Origin: Ruminococcus sp. AF46-10NS
GTDB lineage: Bacteria; Bacillota; Clostridia; Lachnospirales; Lachnospiraceae
Reading direction: 5' to 3'
DNA: 64,000 nucleotides
Assembly (NCBI RefSeq): GCF_003474435.1
Contig: NZ_QRNF01000008.1
Coordinates: forward strand, 46,502-110,501
Shown here: piece by piece, positions 51,384 to 59,729 of the stretch
Position numbering within the stretch: position 1 is the stretch's first letter
Layout of the letters: every line of letters begins with the position of its first letter
The notes under the pieces: generated by a model
The model's database searches: none
What the model saw: the letters and a program-made list of their open reading frames with translations, nothing else
What the model was told of the DNA's origin: nothing
Position numbers and translations under genes: made by a program

Positions 51384-51647
51384 ATGAAAAAGACAGAAGG
51401 ATATATTGTAAAAGAGCTGGAAGATGAGTATATTGTACTTCCGGTGGGAGAAAGAACAGAGGAAGTCAATGAGGTGATCTCCTTAAGCGAAACAGCAGGA
51501 TTTATTTATATCCATGCAGATCAGGCAGAAGATATTGAAGAATTGGCACAGCTGGTTGGAAACGAATATGGGATAGAAGCATCCGAGGTTTACGAGGATG
51601 TGAAAAATGTGGTAAAAACCTTCCGGGAAAAAGGAATTCTTCTGTGA
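51384..51647 (+). CDS. Stand-alone PqqD-like (RRE) protein
   Basis: An 87-residue protein with the PqqD fold pattern: an N-terminal beta region (EDEYIVLPVG), NEVISLSETAGFIY, then helices with VYEDVKNVVKTFREKGIL. PqqD-like domains act as RiPP recognition elements that bind leader peptides. ATG 51384 has GGGGAAGGA 3-10 nt upstream; the upstream in-frame ATG lies before it. It ends 2 nt from the end of the convergent peptidase gene. Confidence 0.82.
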   Translation: MKKTEGYIVKELEDEYIVLPVGERTEEVNEVISLSETAGFIYIHADQAEDIEELAQLVGNEYGIEASEVYEDVKNVVKTFREKGILL

Positions 51648-51649
51648 GC

Positions 51650-52114
51650 CTAAGAGTTTGGCTTTCGGCAGATCCGGCGAAAAAATGCAGTTAAACGAAA
51701 ACAGAAAGGACGAACCGGCAGCATCAAAAGCCACACAGAGGACAGAAAACGATAAAAAGGATTCTGTGCGGAAATCTCCCGTCCATTACGTACAAAAGCT
51801 ACAAGTTTTCCGATAATCTGATCAGAACGAAGCGGGCCTTCAATTTCCCACTGATTATCACCAACCATAAAAAATCCCTCTTCTGTGATCTTATCGATGC
51901 GGTGGAGCACAAGGATACTCCGGTCACGGCGGTAAAGAACTACATCATTTCTGCGGCAGTCTGTGGAAGATATCTGCTGGATCAGGGCTTCATCCCGGCC
52001 GGGAATAAAAAGAGGGTACATGCTGTAGCCCTGTGGTTTGATGCGAATGATATTTCCGTCACGGAGAAGCTGCTCCAGATCGATTTTCGGTGATGTTTGG
52101 GATGTATTGTTCAT
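51650..52114 (-). CDS. S26/S24-type signal-peptidase-like protease
   Basis: A 154-residue protein with GYSMYPLF (Ser31) and DVVLYRRDRSILVLHRI (His71), the Ser-His pair of SipW/ER-type signal peptidases and S24-like enzymes, rather than Ser-Lys. GDNQWEIEGPL follows as the third box. There is one C-terminal hydrophobic segment (FLSSVWLLMLPVRPF) and no N-terminal anchor. Start 52114 has GGACGAG upstream; an upstream in-frame ATG is at 52168. It is divergent from the small-protein gene, so it is the probable protease for its AASG site. Confidence 0.8.
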   Translation of the reverse strand: MNNTSQTSPKIDLEQLLRDGNIIRIKPQGYSMYPLFIPGRDEALIQQISSTDCRRNDVVLYRRDRSILVLHRIDKITEEGFFMVGDNQWEIEGPLRSDQIIGKLVAFVRNGREISAQNPFYRFLSSVWLLMLPVRPFCFRLTAFFRRICRKPNS

Positions 52115-52213
52115 GGTGCTCGTCCTTAAATTTGGTATAATATTGGTGTGTTTGGTTGTACCCGGCAAAGTATCTGTTCAATGAAGAGAATTTTGTCTGC
52201 CTGGCTAGTGCGT

Positions 52214-52242
52214 ATTATAGCATTCCTGTAAATAAAGAACAA
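52214..52242 (-). promoter_or_regulatory. Promoter of the peptidase gene
   Basis: Minus-strand TTGTTC (52242-52237), 17-nt spacer, TATAAT (52219-52214). Confidence 0.65.
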
Positions 52243-52248
52243 CAATAA

Positions 52249-52266
52249 CTGACAGAAACGTGTCAG
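52249..52266. promoter_or_regulatory. Inverted repeat between divergent promoters
   Basis: CTGACA-GAAACG-TGTCAG, perfect 6-bp arms, lies between the peptidase promoter and the small-protein promoter. Candidate shared operator; the regulator is unknown. Confidence 0.4.
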
Positions 52267-52295
52267 AAACAGCACGATATTTTTTATAATAATAC

Positions 52296-52324
52296 TTGAC
52301 TTTCAAGGGCCTGATAGATATCAT
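52296..52324 (+). promoter_or_regulatory. Promoter of the small exported-protein gene
   Basis: TTGACT (52296-52301), 17-nt spacer, TATCAT (52319-52324); leader about 55 nt. Confidence 0.7.
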
Positions 52325-52386
52325 AAAAGAAAAGATGAAACAGATAAATTACTAGCTTTTGATAGCATAAGAGAGGAAAATAAACT

Positions 52387-52770
52387 ATGAAAATGTATAA
52401 AAAACCGATAGTAACTGTTGATGCGGGACTGGCAGAAGGTGTATATGCGGCAAGCGGTGCATCCAAGGGTACACTGAATGTAACATATCATGGTGTATGG
52501 GATCGCTGGGGAACTAATGGCGGTAAAGGCCTTGCAATGGCAGACTGGTCTGGTATTGACGGAACGATCACACTGAATGTTACATTTAATGATACTGTGG
52601 ATCAGGCAGAGACAGACGATGCATCTGTACAGACTTCTTGGTCAGGAAAGACAGCGACATTTACATTCGCAAGTACAGCAAGTAATCCACTGACGATTGG
52701 AATTCATCTGAATCACGGAACAAGTATTGATAATCTGAAGATGACAGGATTTACATATTCTGTGAACTAA
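52387..52770 (+). CDS. Small cysteine-free substrate-like protein with LAEGVYAASG leader
   Basis: A 127-residue protein. Residues 1-24 look like a leader: YKKPIVTV, then LAEGVYAASG at 15-24. There is no hydrophobic core for Sec export. The remaining ~103 residues are rich in Thr, Ser, Asn and Gly with alternating hydrophobics, predicted all-beta, with Trp at 38, 41, 54 and 85 and no Cys. It ends YSVN. GAGGAAA precedes the ATG. It has its own promoter and terminator and is flanked by a PqqD-like gene, a peptidase, an ABC exporter and a PqqD-kinase fusion. It is the probable substrate of the cassette. No family recognised. Confidence 0.8.
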   Translation: MKMYKKPIVTVDAGLAEGVYAASGASKGTLNVTYHGVWDRWGTNGGKGLAMADWSGIDGTITLNVTFNDTVDQAETDDASVQTSWSGKTATFTFASTASNPLTIGIHLNHGTSIDNLKMTGFTYSVN

Positions 52771-52812
52771 CTAAATCTGTGAATCTAGATCAAGATTAAT
52801 TCAAATATAAAA

Positions 52813-52857
52813 AATCCCCCACAGAAACAGGCAACCATTTCTGTGGGGGATTTTTTT
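52813..52857. terminator. Bidirectional terminator
   Basis: ATCCCCCACAGAAA and TTTCTGTGGGGGAT form a 14-bp stem with A and T runs on both sides, between the convergent small-protein and ABC genes. Confidence 0.92.
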
Positions 52858-52906
52858 AACACATTTGATAAGTTAAAGATTAAAAACAAGGCCGATACAT
52901 CGCAGC

Positions 52907-54676
52907 TCAAAACTCCCTTACCATCTCCTGAATCTCCCCATCCCCAAGCACCTCGCACCTTTTATCCCTTATTGCATAAACCCGTGTACAGATATTTAAG
53001 ACTGTAGGCCGATGAGTTGTCACGATACAGGTTCGGGGGTAAGTATCCTGCATGACATTCCTGAGAACTTTACGTTCTGTGGCTACATCCAGCGCGGAAG
53101 TTGCTTCATCCAGCAGAAGGATCGGAGATTTTCTGAGGAGTGCCCTGGCAATGGAAAGTCTCTGGGCCTGGCCCTCTGAGAAACCGCCGCCCCGTTCTTT
53201 AATGACGCTTTCGATTCCATCCGGAAGCTTTTCCACGAAATCCCATGCACAGGCCAGTTTCAGTGCCTCGATAATTTCTTCATCTGTGGCATTCTGCTTC
53301 ACATTTCGCATATTTTCAGCAATCGTTCCCGAAAACATGGTGTTTCCCTGAGGCACATAAGAAAACAGCTTTCTGGTAGACGGTGACATATCCAGCATAT
53401 TCGAGTGATTTTTGCCCGCGCAGACATGGAAAGAACCGGTCTGCGGCGTCAGAAGGGACAAAATCAGACGCAGCATAGTTGTCTTACCTTCGCCGGAAGG
53501 CCCAACCAGGGCAACGATCTCATGAGGATAAGCCTCCATGGAAGCGTTGGCAAAAACAGAAGTTCCGTTATGATAAGTATAGCTGAGATCCTGCATATTC
53601 AGACCGATTCCCTCCTCCCGATACTGCTTTTCGAAGCTTCGGACAGCGGAATCCTGGCTGTAATCCTCCTGGGGCATTTCCACGATATCCATCAGTCGGC
53701 CGGCAGAGATCGTCAGCGAGATCGCAGAAGGAATCAGGCTGACCAGGGAATTCACTGCACTTGTCAGTGTGCCGGAAAGAGAAAGAAACATGGTCATGGT
53801 TCCGTAACTGATCGCATTGCTCCACACACGGTAAATTCCCCAGCCATAACAGCTGTACGATACGATAAAACCGATAATGGACATAAGGACAGAAGTCAGG
53901 ATGGACATTTTCTGGAAATCCAGCCTCATATCGATATAATCTTTCTGAAGAGATTTCAGTTTGTCCGTGTAAAAATGGATCAGGTCAAAAGCTTTGATGG
54001 TCTGGATATTGGAAAAAGCCTCCTGGTTAAATCCGTAGAGCTTTGCATTCATGGCAGCACTTCGCTGGTTATTATCCCGCATACGCCGAAGAAGCGGTCT
54101 GGAAAGCAGTGCGCTGAACGGCATTCCAAGCAGTGCGAACAACGCAAAGGTAGGATCATAGTAAAGTACGATTGCGAGAGCACTGATAAAACGGAACGTA
54201 TAAATGATCAGGTTTGGTATCCAGTTCAGGATTCCGCTGGAGATATTGGAAGCATCGGAGCTCCACCGTGTCACCAGATCGCCGGTATGGTAATCCGTAA
54301 GAGATTCCCAGTCAGTCACCAGCATTTTGGAAAAAATATCGTTTTTGATCTCTGAATCCACCTTTAAATTAATAAATGTGGAGGCATATCCGGAAGCCTG
54401 TGAAACCAGGATATTGGCTACGGAAAAACCGATCATTGCAGCAAAAGTGCTCAGAAGTTTTCCGGTCTGATGGCCGGTGATGATATCGACCAGATCTTTT
54501 GAGATCAGGCTGGAGATCAGGGAAACGCCGGTTCCGGTAATTCCAAGCAAAGTATAGAGGATCATAGCTTTCCAGTAACGTTTGCCGTACTGATAGATCC
54601 ATAAGGTCTGTTTCCACATTTTTTTCAAAGTGCCCTGTTTCAGATGTTTCCAGACCAGAAATATTTTATCTTTCAT
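52907..54676 (-). CDS. ABC exporter (fused permease and ATPase)
   Basis: A 589-residue half-transporter. Six membrane helices (about 35-320) precede an ATPase domain with Walker A GPSGEGKTT, signature FSEGQAQRLS, Walker B ILLLDEATSALD and switch His in VTTHRP. There is no N-terminal C39 peptidase, so cleavage would need a separate protease; an S26-type enzyme is encoded nearby. The start overlaps the end of the PqqD-kinase gene by 4 nt. Likely export of the small LAEGVYAASG protein; lipid or drug export cannot be excluded. Confidence 0.9.
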   Translation of the reverse strand: MKDKIFLVWKHLKQGTLKKMWKQTLWIYQYGKRYWKAMILYTLLGITGTGVSLISSLISKDLVDIITGHQTGKLLSTFAAMIGFSVANILVSQASGYASTFINLKVDSEIKNDIFSKMLVTDWESLTDYHTGDLVTRWSSDASNISSGILNWIPNLIIYTFRFISALAIVLYYDPTFALFALLGMPFSALLSRPLLRRMRDNNQRSAAMNAKLYGFNQEAFSNIQTIKAFDLIHFYTDKLKSLQKDYIDMRLDFQKMSILTSVLMSIIGFIVSYSCYGWGIYRVWSNAISYGTMTMFLSLSGTLTSAVNSLVSLIPSAISLTISAGRLMDIVEMPQEDYSQDSAVRSFEKQYREEGIGLNMQDLSYTYHNGTSVFANASMEAYPHEIVALVGPSGEGKTTMLRLILSLLTPQTGSFHVCAGKNHSNMLDMSPSTRKLFSYVPQGNTMFSGTIAENMRNVKQNATDEEIIEALKLACAWDFVEKLPDGIESVIKERGGGFSEGQAQRLSIARALLRKSPILLLDEATSALDVATERKVLRNVMQDTYPRTCIVTTHRPTVLNICTRVYAIRDKRCEVLGDGEIQEMVREF

Positions 54677-55836
54677 TGCAGATCCTCCGGCAGGTCAATA
54701 GCGTTCTTTATAGTGTGGGCAGCAGAAGGATTTTTTGTGCACAGAAAATGAAGCACTGGCACGCAGTCCGCGATTTTTTCTGCAAAGGACAGGTTACTGG
54801 TAAGCTGAATTTCTTTCCAGGCAGGAGAAATCATACGCTGCATAACCCGGAGGATTTTTTCCGGAGGAGGTAATTTTTCCAGCCGGTCTGTCTGCGAGTC
54901 CCGCCCCAGGAGCACGATCCCTCCGAGTTCATATTGTTCTGTGGTGAAAATCTCTGAGGTTCCGCACCAGGGAATTCCGTAAACAGTGATATGACTGTTT
55001 TCGAATCCCAGAAGATTCAGATCCCCGTTCAGATACGGCGTGCCAAAAAGCTCATGCCATAAAGCTGTATGAGTTGATTTTCCCATTCCCGAATGCCCGG
55101 AAAAAAGCCAGGCCTTATCATGGTAAAGAATGGATGCGGAATGAATGGCAAAGAGCCCGTTTTTCTGTGCAATAAAAAGAAAAAACAGACGTATTGCGTG
55201 AAACAGGTTGTCTGTATTAAGCTCAGTTGCCTGGGCATGACAGTGGATCCGCACATAGGAACCATCCTTGAGCATGTGAGCTTCGTAAATATTCTGCATC
55301 TGAGGAAAAAGAACAACGTAGCGGTCAGAATTTTCGAAGATAGTCATTTCGGAATTCTGCAGAAGAACCTGCTCATAACAGCGGCTGGCCGGAGGTGCAG
55401 TGACCAGTTCAAGTATCTGATCTGGTTCTGCAGAAATTTTTTTATAAAAGGGCTCGAAACATTTGGAAAACAGTTCCCGGGGACCGTATAGCTTCATTGT
55501 GATCCCGGCAATGACCATAGAGCCGGAAAGCTCTTTGGAAATCGGATGGAGATCTTCTGTGATCATTCCCAGGCCTGTAAGCTGCGTAAGAAAATTCATC
55601 ACATCACTGCGCAGTTCAGGGAAAAAAGATTCATCCAGCTGATAAACCCTGGCAAGCAGTTTTACCAGCTCCTCTGGTTCTGCTCCTTGATTGTGCTGCA
55701 GAATATTCCATAAAAATGAGCTGGTTTCATTGAGGATAAAGCTTTTTTTCTGGTCTGCGATCTGCTGGCCATATGGCAGCAGGTAACAGGTATCTTTGAT
55801 TTTCCGGAGGGTATATCCGGGTTGACATCTGAACAT
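54673..55836 (-). CDS. PqqD-HPr-kinase-like fusion protein
   Basis: A 387-residue protein. Residues ~1-95 form a PqqD-like domain (GYTLRKIKDTCYLLPYG, ILNETSSFLWNIL). The C-terminal half is HPr kinase/PEPCK-like, with P-loop GHSGMGKST at 247-255 and a following LNGDLNLL acid. Related kinases in some lasso-peptide clusters phosphorylate the precursor. No HPr partner logic is visible. Start 55836 removes a 40-residue non-homologous extension; AAAGGAAA lies upstream and a minus-strand TATAAT box is at 55891-55886. It forms an operon with the ABC exporter. Confidence 0.82.
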   Translation of the reverse strand: MFRCQPGYTLRKIKDTCYLLPYGQQIADQKKSFILNETSSFLWNILQHNQGAEPEELVKLLARVYQLDESFFPELRSDVMNFLTQLTGLGMITEDLHPISKELSGSMVIAGITMKLYGPRELFSKCFEPFYKKISAEPDQILELVTAPPASRCYEQVLLQNSEMTIFENSDRYVVLFPQMQNIYEAHMLKDGSYVRIHCHAQATELNTDNLFHAIRLFFLFIAQKNGLFAIHSASILYHDKAWLFSGHSGMGKSTHTALWHELFGTPYLNGDLNLLGFENSHITVYGIPWCGTSEIFTTEQYELGGIVLLGRDSQTDRLEKLPPPEKILRVMQRMISPAWKEIQLTSNLSFAEKIADCVPVLHFLCTKNPSAAHTIKNAIDLPEDLQ

Positions 55837-55934
55837 AATAAAAAGGTTTCCTTTCTCTTTCTGAAAGTCAAAGTTTTCAAAACAGATTATAACATAAAAA
55901 TCAGCAAAATCTTTCGATGAGTTGAAAATAGACA

Positions 55935-55963
55935 TTGTAAAAATTCTGTGACTCATTTATAAT
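55935..55963 (+). promoter_or_regulatory. Promoter of guaA
   Basis: TTGTAA (55935-55940), 17-nt spacer, TATAAT (55958-55963), 45 nt before the start codon. No purine riboswitch fits in this short leader. Confidence 0.7.
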
Positions 55964-56007
55964 GAGTAACAGATTCTAAAGATGTTATAAAAAACAGGAG
56001 GAAAGCC

Positions 56008-57585
56008 TTGAAAAGAGAATTAGTTATTGTCATTGATTTTGGCGGTCAGTACAATCAGCTGGTTGCAAGACGTGTCAGAGAATGCAATGTATACTGCGAG
56101 ATCTATTCTTATAAGACAGATCTTGAGAAGATTAAAGCGATGAATCCTAAGGGAATTATCCTCACTGGTGGACCGAACAGCTGCTATGAGGCAGATTCAC
56201 CGACTTACCAGAAGGAATTATTTGAGCTTGGTATTCCGGTTCTGGGACTTTGCTATGGAGCACAGCTTATGATGCATGTCCTTGGAGGAAAAGTTGAGAA
56301 GGCAGATGTCAGCGAATACGGCAAGACAGAGCTTCTTATTGATAAGAAAGATTCCAGAATCTTTAAGAATGTATCCGACAGAACGATCTGCTGGATGAGC
56401 CATACAGACTATATTTCCCAGACTGCACCTGAATTTGAGATAGCTGCACACACAGCGGACTGTCCGGTAGCAACTGCACAGAATGAAGAGAAGAAACTGT
56501 ATGCGATCCAGTTCCATCCGGAAGTACTGCACACAGTAGAAGGAAAGACAATGCTTTCCAACTTCGTACTTGGTGTCTGTGAATGTGCCGGAGACTGGAA
56601 GATGGATGCTTTTGTTGAGCACACGATCAAAGAGATCCGTGAGAAAGTCGGCGATGGAAAAGTTCTCCTTGCTCTTTCAGGCGGTGTAGATTCCTCCGTA
56701 GCAGCAGGACTTCTTTCCAGAGCGATTGGCAAGCAGCTTACCTGCGTATTTGTAGACCACGGACTTCTTCGTAAAGATGAGGGAGATGAGGTTGAGGGTG
56801 TGTTCGGACCGAACGGACAGTTTGACCTGAATTTTATCCGTGTTAATGCACAGCAGAGATATTACGATAAGCTTGCAGGCGTTACAGAGCCTGAGGCGAA
56901 GCGTAAGATTATCGGTGAAGAATTTATCCGTATCTTCGAGGAAGAAGCCAAGAAGATCGGTGCTGTAGATTTCCTTGCACAGGGAACCATTTATCCGGAC
57001 GTTGTAGAGAGTGGTCTTGGCGGAGAATCCGCAGTGATCAAATCCCATCACAACGTAGGTGGACTTCCTGATTTCGTAGATTTCAAAGAAATCATCGAGC
57101 CGCTCCGCGACCTCTTTAAAGATGAGGTTCGTAAAGCCGGTCTTGAGCTTGGTATCCCGGAAAGACTGGTATTCCGTCAGCCATTCCCGGGCCCGGGACT
57201 TGGAATCCGTATCATCGGTGAAGTCACCGAAGAAAAAGTACGCATCGTACAGGATGCAGACTACATTTACCGTGAAGAAGTCGACAATGCAGCCGCCGAC
57301 TACAAGAAAGAACACGGAGAAGATCCATCCTGGATGCCGAACCAGTACTTTGCAGCCCTTACCAACATGCGAAGTGTAGGCGTAATGGGAGACTTCAGAA
57401 CATACGATTATGCAGTGGCACTCCGTGCCGTTAAGACTATTGACTTTATGACTGCGGAGTCTGCTGAGATTCCTTATGCAGTGCTTAATAAGGTTATGAA
57501 CCGTATTATTAATGAGGTTAAGGGCGTGAACCGCGTATTCTATGATCTTACCAGTAAGCCACCTGGAACGATTGAGTTTGAGTAG
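56008..57585 (+). CDS. guaA: GMP synthase (glutamine-hydrolysing)
   Basis: A complete 525-residue enzyme that converts XMP to GMP using glutamine and ATP. The class I amidotransferase domain has nucleophile Cys82 (LGLCYGAQ) and the HPE motif (FHPEVLHT). The PP-loop ATPase motif is [13 protein letters not shown], and the C-terminal dimerisation domain ends KPPGTIEFE (most homologues read IEWE). It starts at TTG 56008 with AGGAGG 7-12 nt upstream. A mobile element begins right after its stop codon. Confidence 0.97.
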   Translation: MKRELVIVIDFGGQYNQLVARRVRECNVYCEIYSYKTDLEKIKAMNPKGIILTGGPNSCYEADSPTYQKELFELGIPVLGLCYGAQLMMHVLGGKVEKADVSEYGKTELLIDKKDSRIFKNVSDRTICWMSHTDYISQTAPEFEIAAHTADCPVATAQNEEKKLYAIQFHPEVLHTVEGKTMLSNFVLGVCECAGDWKMDAFVEHTIKEIREKVGDGKVLLALSGGVDSSVAAGLLSRAIGKQLTCVFVDHGLLRKDEGDEVEGVFGPNGQFDLNFIRVNAQQRYYDKLAGVTEPEAKRKIIGEEFIRIFEEEAKKIGAVDFLAQGTIYPDVVESGLGGESAVIKSHHNVGGLPDFVDFKEIIEPLRDLFKDEVRKAGLELGIPERLVFRQPFPGPGLGIRIIGEVTEEKVRIVQDADYIYREEVDNAAADYKKEHGEDPSWMPNQYFAALTNMRSVGVMGDFRTYDYAVALRAVKTIDFMTAESAEIPYAVLNKVMNRIINEVKGVNRVFYDLTSKPPGTIEFE

Positions 57586-57760
57586 CTTGAAAAATCGCGG
57601 AAAAGCCCATAAATAAAGGCTTTGCGGGGTGTCGAAAAGACCAAATGGAGTGCAAATGGAGTTTAAAAATTATTTTTTTCTCTTGTTTATATTCCAGATT
57701 CACCTGCAAATTTCGTGAAATCGGTTATTCTCATAAAATAAAATTAGAGTAAATATGAAG

Positions 57761-57812
57761 AACAGTTTGTTTTGATTGAAGTGATTTTCGTCAAGGCAGA
57801 CTGTTTTTTTGT
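57761..57812 (+). terminator. Terminator-like hairpin between guaA and the element genes
   Basis: ACAGTTTG pairs with CAGACTGT (one G-U) followed by TTTTTTTG. The rest of 57586-58011 holds the imperfect repeat AAAGCC/GGCTTT (57605-57625) and a doubled AAATGGAGT motif near 57645-57662, possible integrase-site DNA. No gene seen. Confidence 0.55.
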
Positions 57813-58011
57813 TGCCTGCATTTAGAAAACAGATACCACAGAAAGGTTCTTTACTTTCGATGAGCTTAAACTCCATGACACAGTAATCACACTGATGGAG
57901 AATTAAAAAACAAGAAAATTTGATAAATTTCGGAAAATGATGTCCGATTTTGCATCTGCCAGTACAGAGTATATGAAGAGATAAATATTCAAAACACAGG
58001 AGGTACTGATT

Positions 58012-58239
58012 ATGCAGAATAAATTATTTTTAAAGGCAGCCGATATATGTGAACTTCTGGAAGTAAAACAGACATCGGCTTATGAAATCATCGGAAATCT
58101 GAACAAGGAACTGGAAGAACAGGGCTACCTGACGCTTAGAGGAAAAGTTCCGACAAAGTATTTTGTGAAGCGTTTCTACGGAGTAGAAGATACTTGTGAG
58201 ATTCCACAGGAAGAGGGAAAGGAATGGTTTCATGCGTAA
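58012..58239 (+). CDS. Excisionase-like DNA-binding protein, copy 1
   Basis: A 75-residue protein with a winged-helix/MerR-like DNA-binding core (LKAADICELLEVKQTSAYEIIGNLN), then GYLTLRGKVPTKYFVKRFYG. It is one of three tandem paralogues sharing the pattern D-I/V-x3-L-x-V-x4-AY ... N-x-E/D-L ... GKV/GRVPT ... YG. AGGAGGT lies 7 nt before the ATG. Such proteins direct integrase toward excision or regulate the element. It overlaps the next gene by 8 nt. Confidence 0.72.
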   Translation: MQNKLFLKAADICELLEVKQTSAYEIIGNLNKELEEQGYLTLRGKVPTKYFVKRFYGVEDTCEIPQEEGKEWFHA

Positions 58240-58450
58240 GAGAAAAATGTATTTATCAGTGGAAGACATTGCAGAACTCTTTGGATTATCAGTTTCGTTT
58301 GCTTACCGGGTAGTGGAAAGAATGAATGCCGATCTGGCAAGCAAGAACTATTATGTGATTCTCGGTCGGGTGCCAACCCGCTATGTAGAGGACAAGATCT
58401 ATGGTCTGGAACATGTTGAGCAGTATTTGAAGGAGGATAAAGCGGTATGA
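58232..58450 (+). CDS. Excisionase-like DNA-binding protein, copy 2
   Basis: A 72-residue paralogue: MYLSVEDIAELFGLSVSFAY, then NYYVILGRVPTRYVEDKIYG and a short acidic tail. ATG 58232 is preceded by AAAGGA and overlaps copy 1. Its stop overlaps the start of copy 3 (ATGA), so all three are translationally coupled. Confidence 0.72.
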   Translation: MRKRKMYLSVEDIAELFGLSVSFAYRVVERMNADLASKNYYVILGRVPTRYVEDKIYGLEHVEQYLKEDKAV

Positions 58451-58644
58451 GTATGATGCAGGAAAAAATGTATATGGATGTGGATGATGTGTGTGCAATT
58501 CTTGGAGTTTCAAAAACTTATGCATATAGTCTGATGCGAGAATACAACAAAGAATTGAAGGCAAAAGGCTATATTGTAGTAGCTGGAAAAATCTCTACGA
58601 AATTCCTGGCAGAAAAGATTTATGGCATGAAAGTCGAGGATTAG
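58447..58644 (+). CDS. Excisionase-like DNA-binding protein, copy 3
   Basis: A 65-residue paralogue: MYMDVDDVCAILGVSKTYAYSLM, then GYIVVAGKISTKFLAEKIYG. It is immediately followed by the integrase gene (2 nt), the usual position for an excisionase, so this copy is the best candidate for the working Xis. Confidence 0.75.
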   Translation: MSMMQEKMYMDVDDVCAILGVSKTYAYSLMREYNKELKAKGYIVVAGKISTKFLAEKIYGMKVED

Positions 58645-58646
58645 CA

Positions 58647-59726
58647 ATGGGGGTTTACAAAGAAGGAAAAAACTGGAAAGTACAGGTCTATTACAAAGAC
58701 TGGCAGGGAAATCGGAAAAGAAAACAGAAAAGAGGATTCAGGACCAAGGGTGAAGCTAAGGAATGGGAAAGAGATTTCCTGCAACAGCAGAGCCAGGGTG
58801 TGGATATTGAATTTGGAAATTTTCTGGAGATTTATTACAAAGATATGGATGTCCGTCTCAGAGAAAACACTATGTACACGAAGCGATATATTATTGACCT
58901 GAAAATCAAGCCTTATTTTGAAAAGAAGATTCTCAGTGAAATTACGGTGGCAGACGTCCGTGCATGGCAGAATGAGTTGCTGACGTATAAGGATAAGAAT
59001 GGAAAAGGATATTCTCCTACTTATCTGAAAACAGTGAACTGCCAGCTGACTGCAATCTTCAATTATGCAATGCGGTATTATAACCTGCAGGATAATCCCT
59101 GCAGGAAGGCAGGAGCGATTGGCAAGAGTAAAGGAGAACCGAAGGACTTCTGGATGCAGGAAGAGTTCAATGCTTTTCTGGAAACAGTAAGTGATAAGCC
59201 GGAGACAAGAATGGCGTTTCTTTTGTTGTACTGGACCGGAATGCGTATCGGTGAATTGCTTGCACTTACTTATAATGACATCAATCTTGAAGAGAAAACC
59301 ATATCAATCAATAAATCTTATCAGAGACTGAAAGGAAAGGATATGATCACGCAGCCGAAAACTCCAAAGAGTATCCGTGTGATTACGATGCCGGATTTTC
59401 TTGCAGAGGAATTTAGGGAGTATTGCAGTCATTTGTATGGAATTATGAAAAAGGAAAGACTTTTTCGGTTTACCAAATCGCATATGGAACATTGTATGGC
59501 TACCGGAATCGAGCGGTCTGGTGTAAAGCGGATACGACTTCATGATCTCCGCCATTCCCATGCCAGTATGCTGGTTGATATGGGGGTGGCTCCATTGGAG
59601 ATTGCAGAACGCCTTGGACATGAAAAGGTGGAAACCACGTTGAACACTTATTCACATCTGTATCCGTCTACACAGAGTAAATTAGCAGGTTTGCTAGATA
59701 AGAAACATGAGGAAGAGGAGGAATAA
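58647..59726 (+). CDS. Tyrosine recombinase (phage-type integrase)
   Basis: A 359-residue integrase. An N-terminal AP2-like arm-binding domain (GKNWKVQVYYKDWQGNRKRK), a core-binding SAM-like domain (about 55-150) and the catalytic domain are all present. Active-site residues are Arg200 (GMRIGELL), His299 and Arg302 (HDLRHSH), His325 (LGH) and Tyr335 (NTYSH). Length is typical. It presumably recombines the element into guaA. It ends in a poly-Glu tail. Confidence 0.95.
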   Translation: MGVYKEGKNWKVQVYYKDWQGNRKRKQKRGFRTKGEAKEWERDFLQQQSQGVDIEFGNFLEIYYKDMDVRLRENTMYTKRYIIDLKIKPYFEKKILSEITVADVRAWQNELLTYKDKNGKGYSPTYLKTVNCQLTAIFNYAMRYYNLQDNPCRKAGAIGKSKGEPKDFWMQEEFNAFLETVSDKPETRMAFLLLYWTGMRIGELLALTYNDINLEEKTISINKSYQRLKGKDMITQPKTPKSIRVITMPDFLAEEFREYCSHLYGIMKKERLFRFTKSHMEHCMATGIERSGVKRIRLHDLRHSHASMLVDMGVAPLEIAERLGHEKVETTLNTYSHLYPSTQSKLAGLLDKKHEEEEE

Positions 59727-59729
59727 GCG

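Noticed and set aside
53405..54355. A 316-codon plus-strand frame opposite the ABC exporter
   Set aside because: Entirely antisense to a clear ABC gene and rich in His, Gln and Arg typical of shadow frames.
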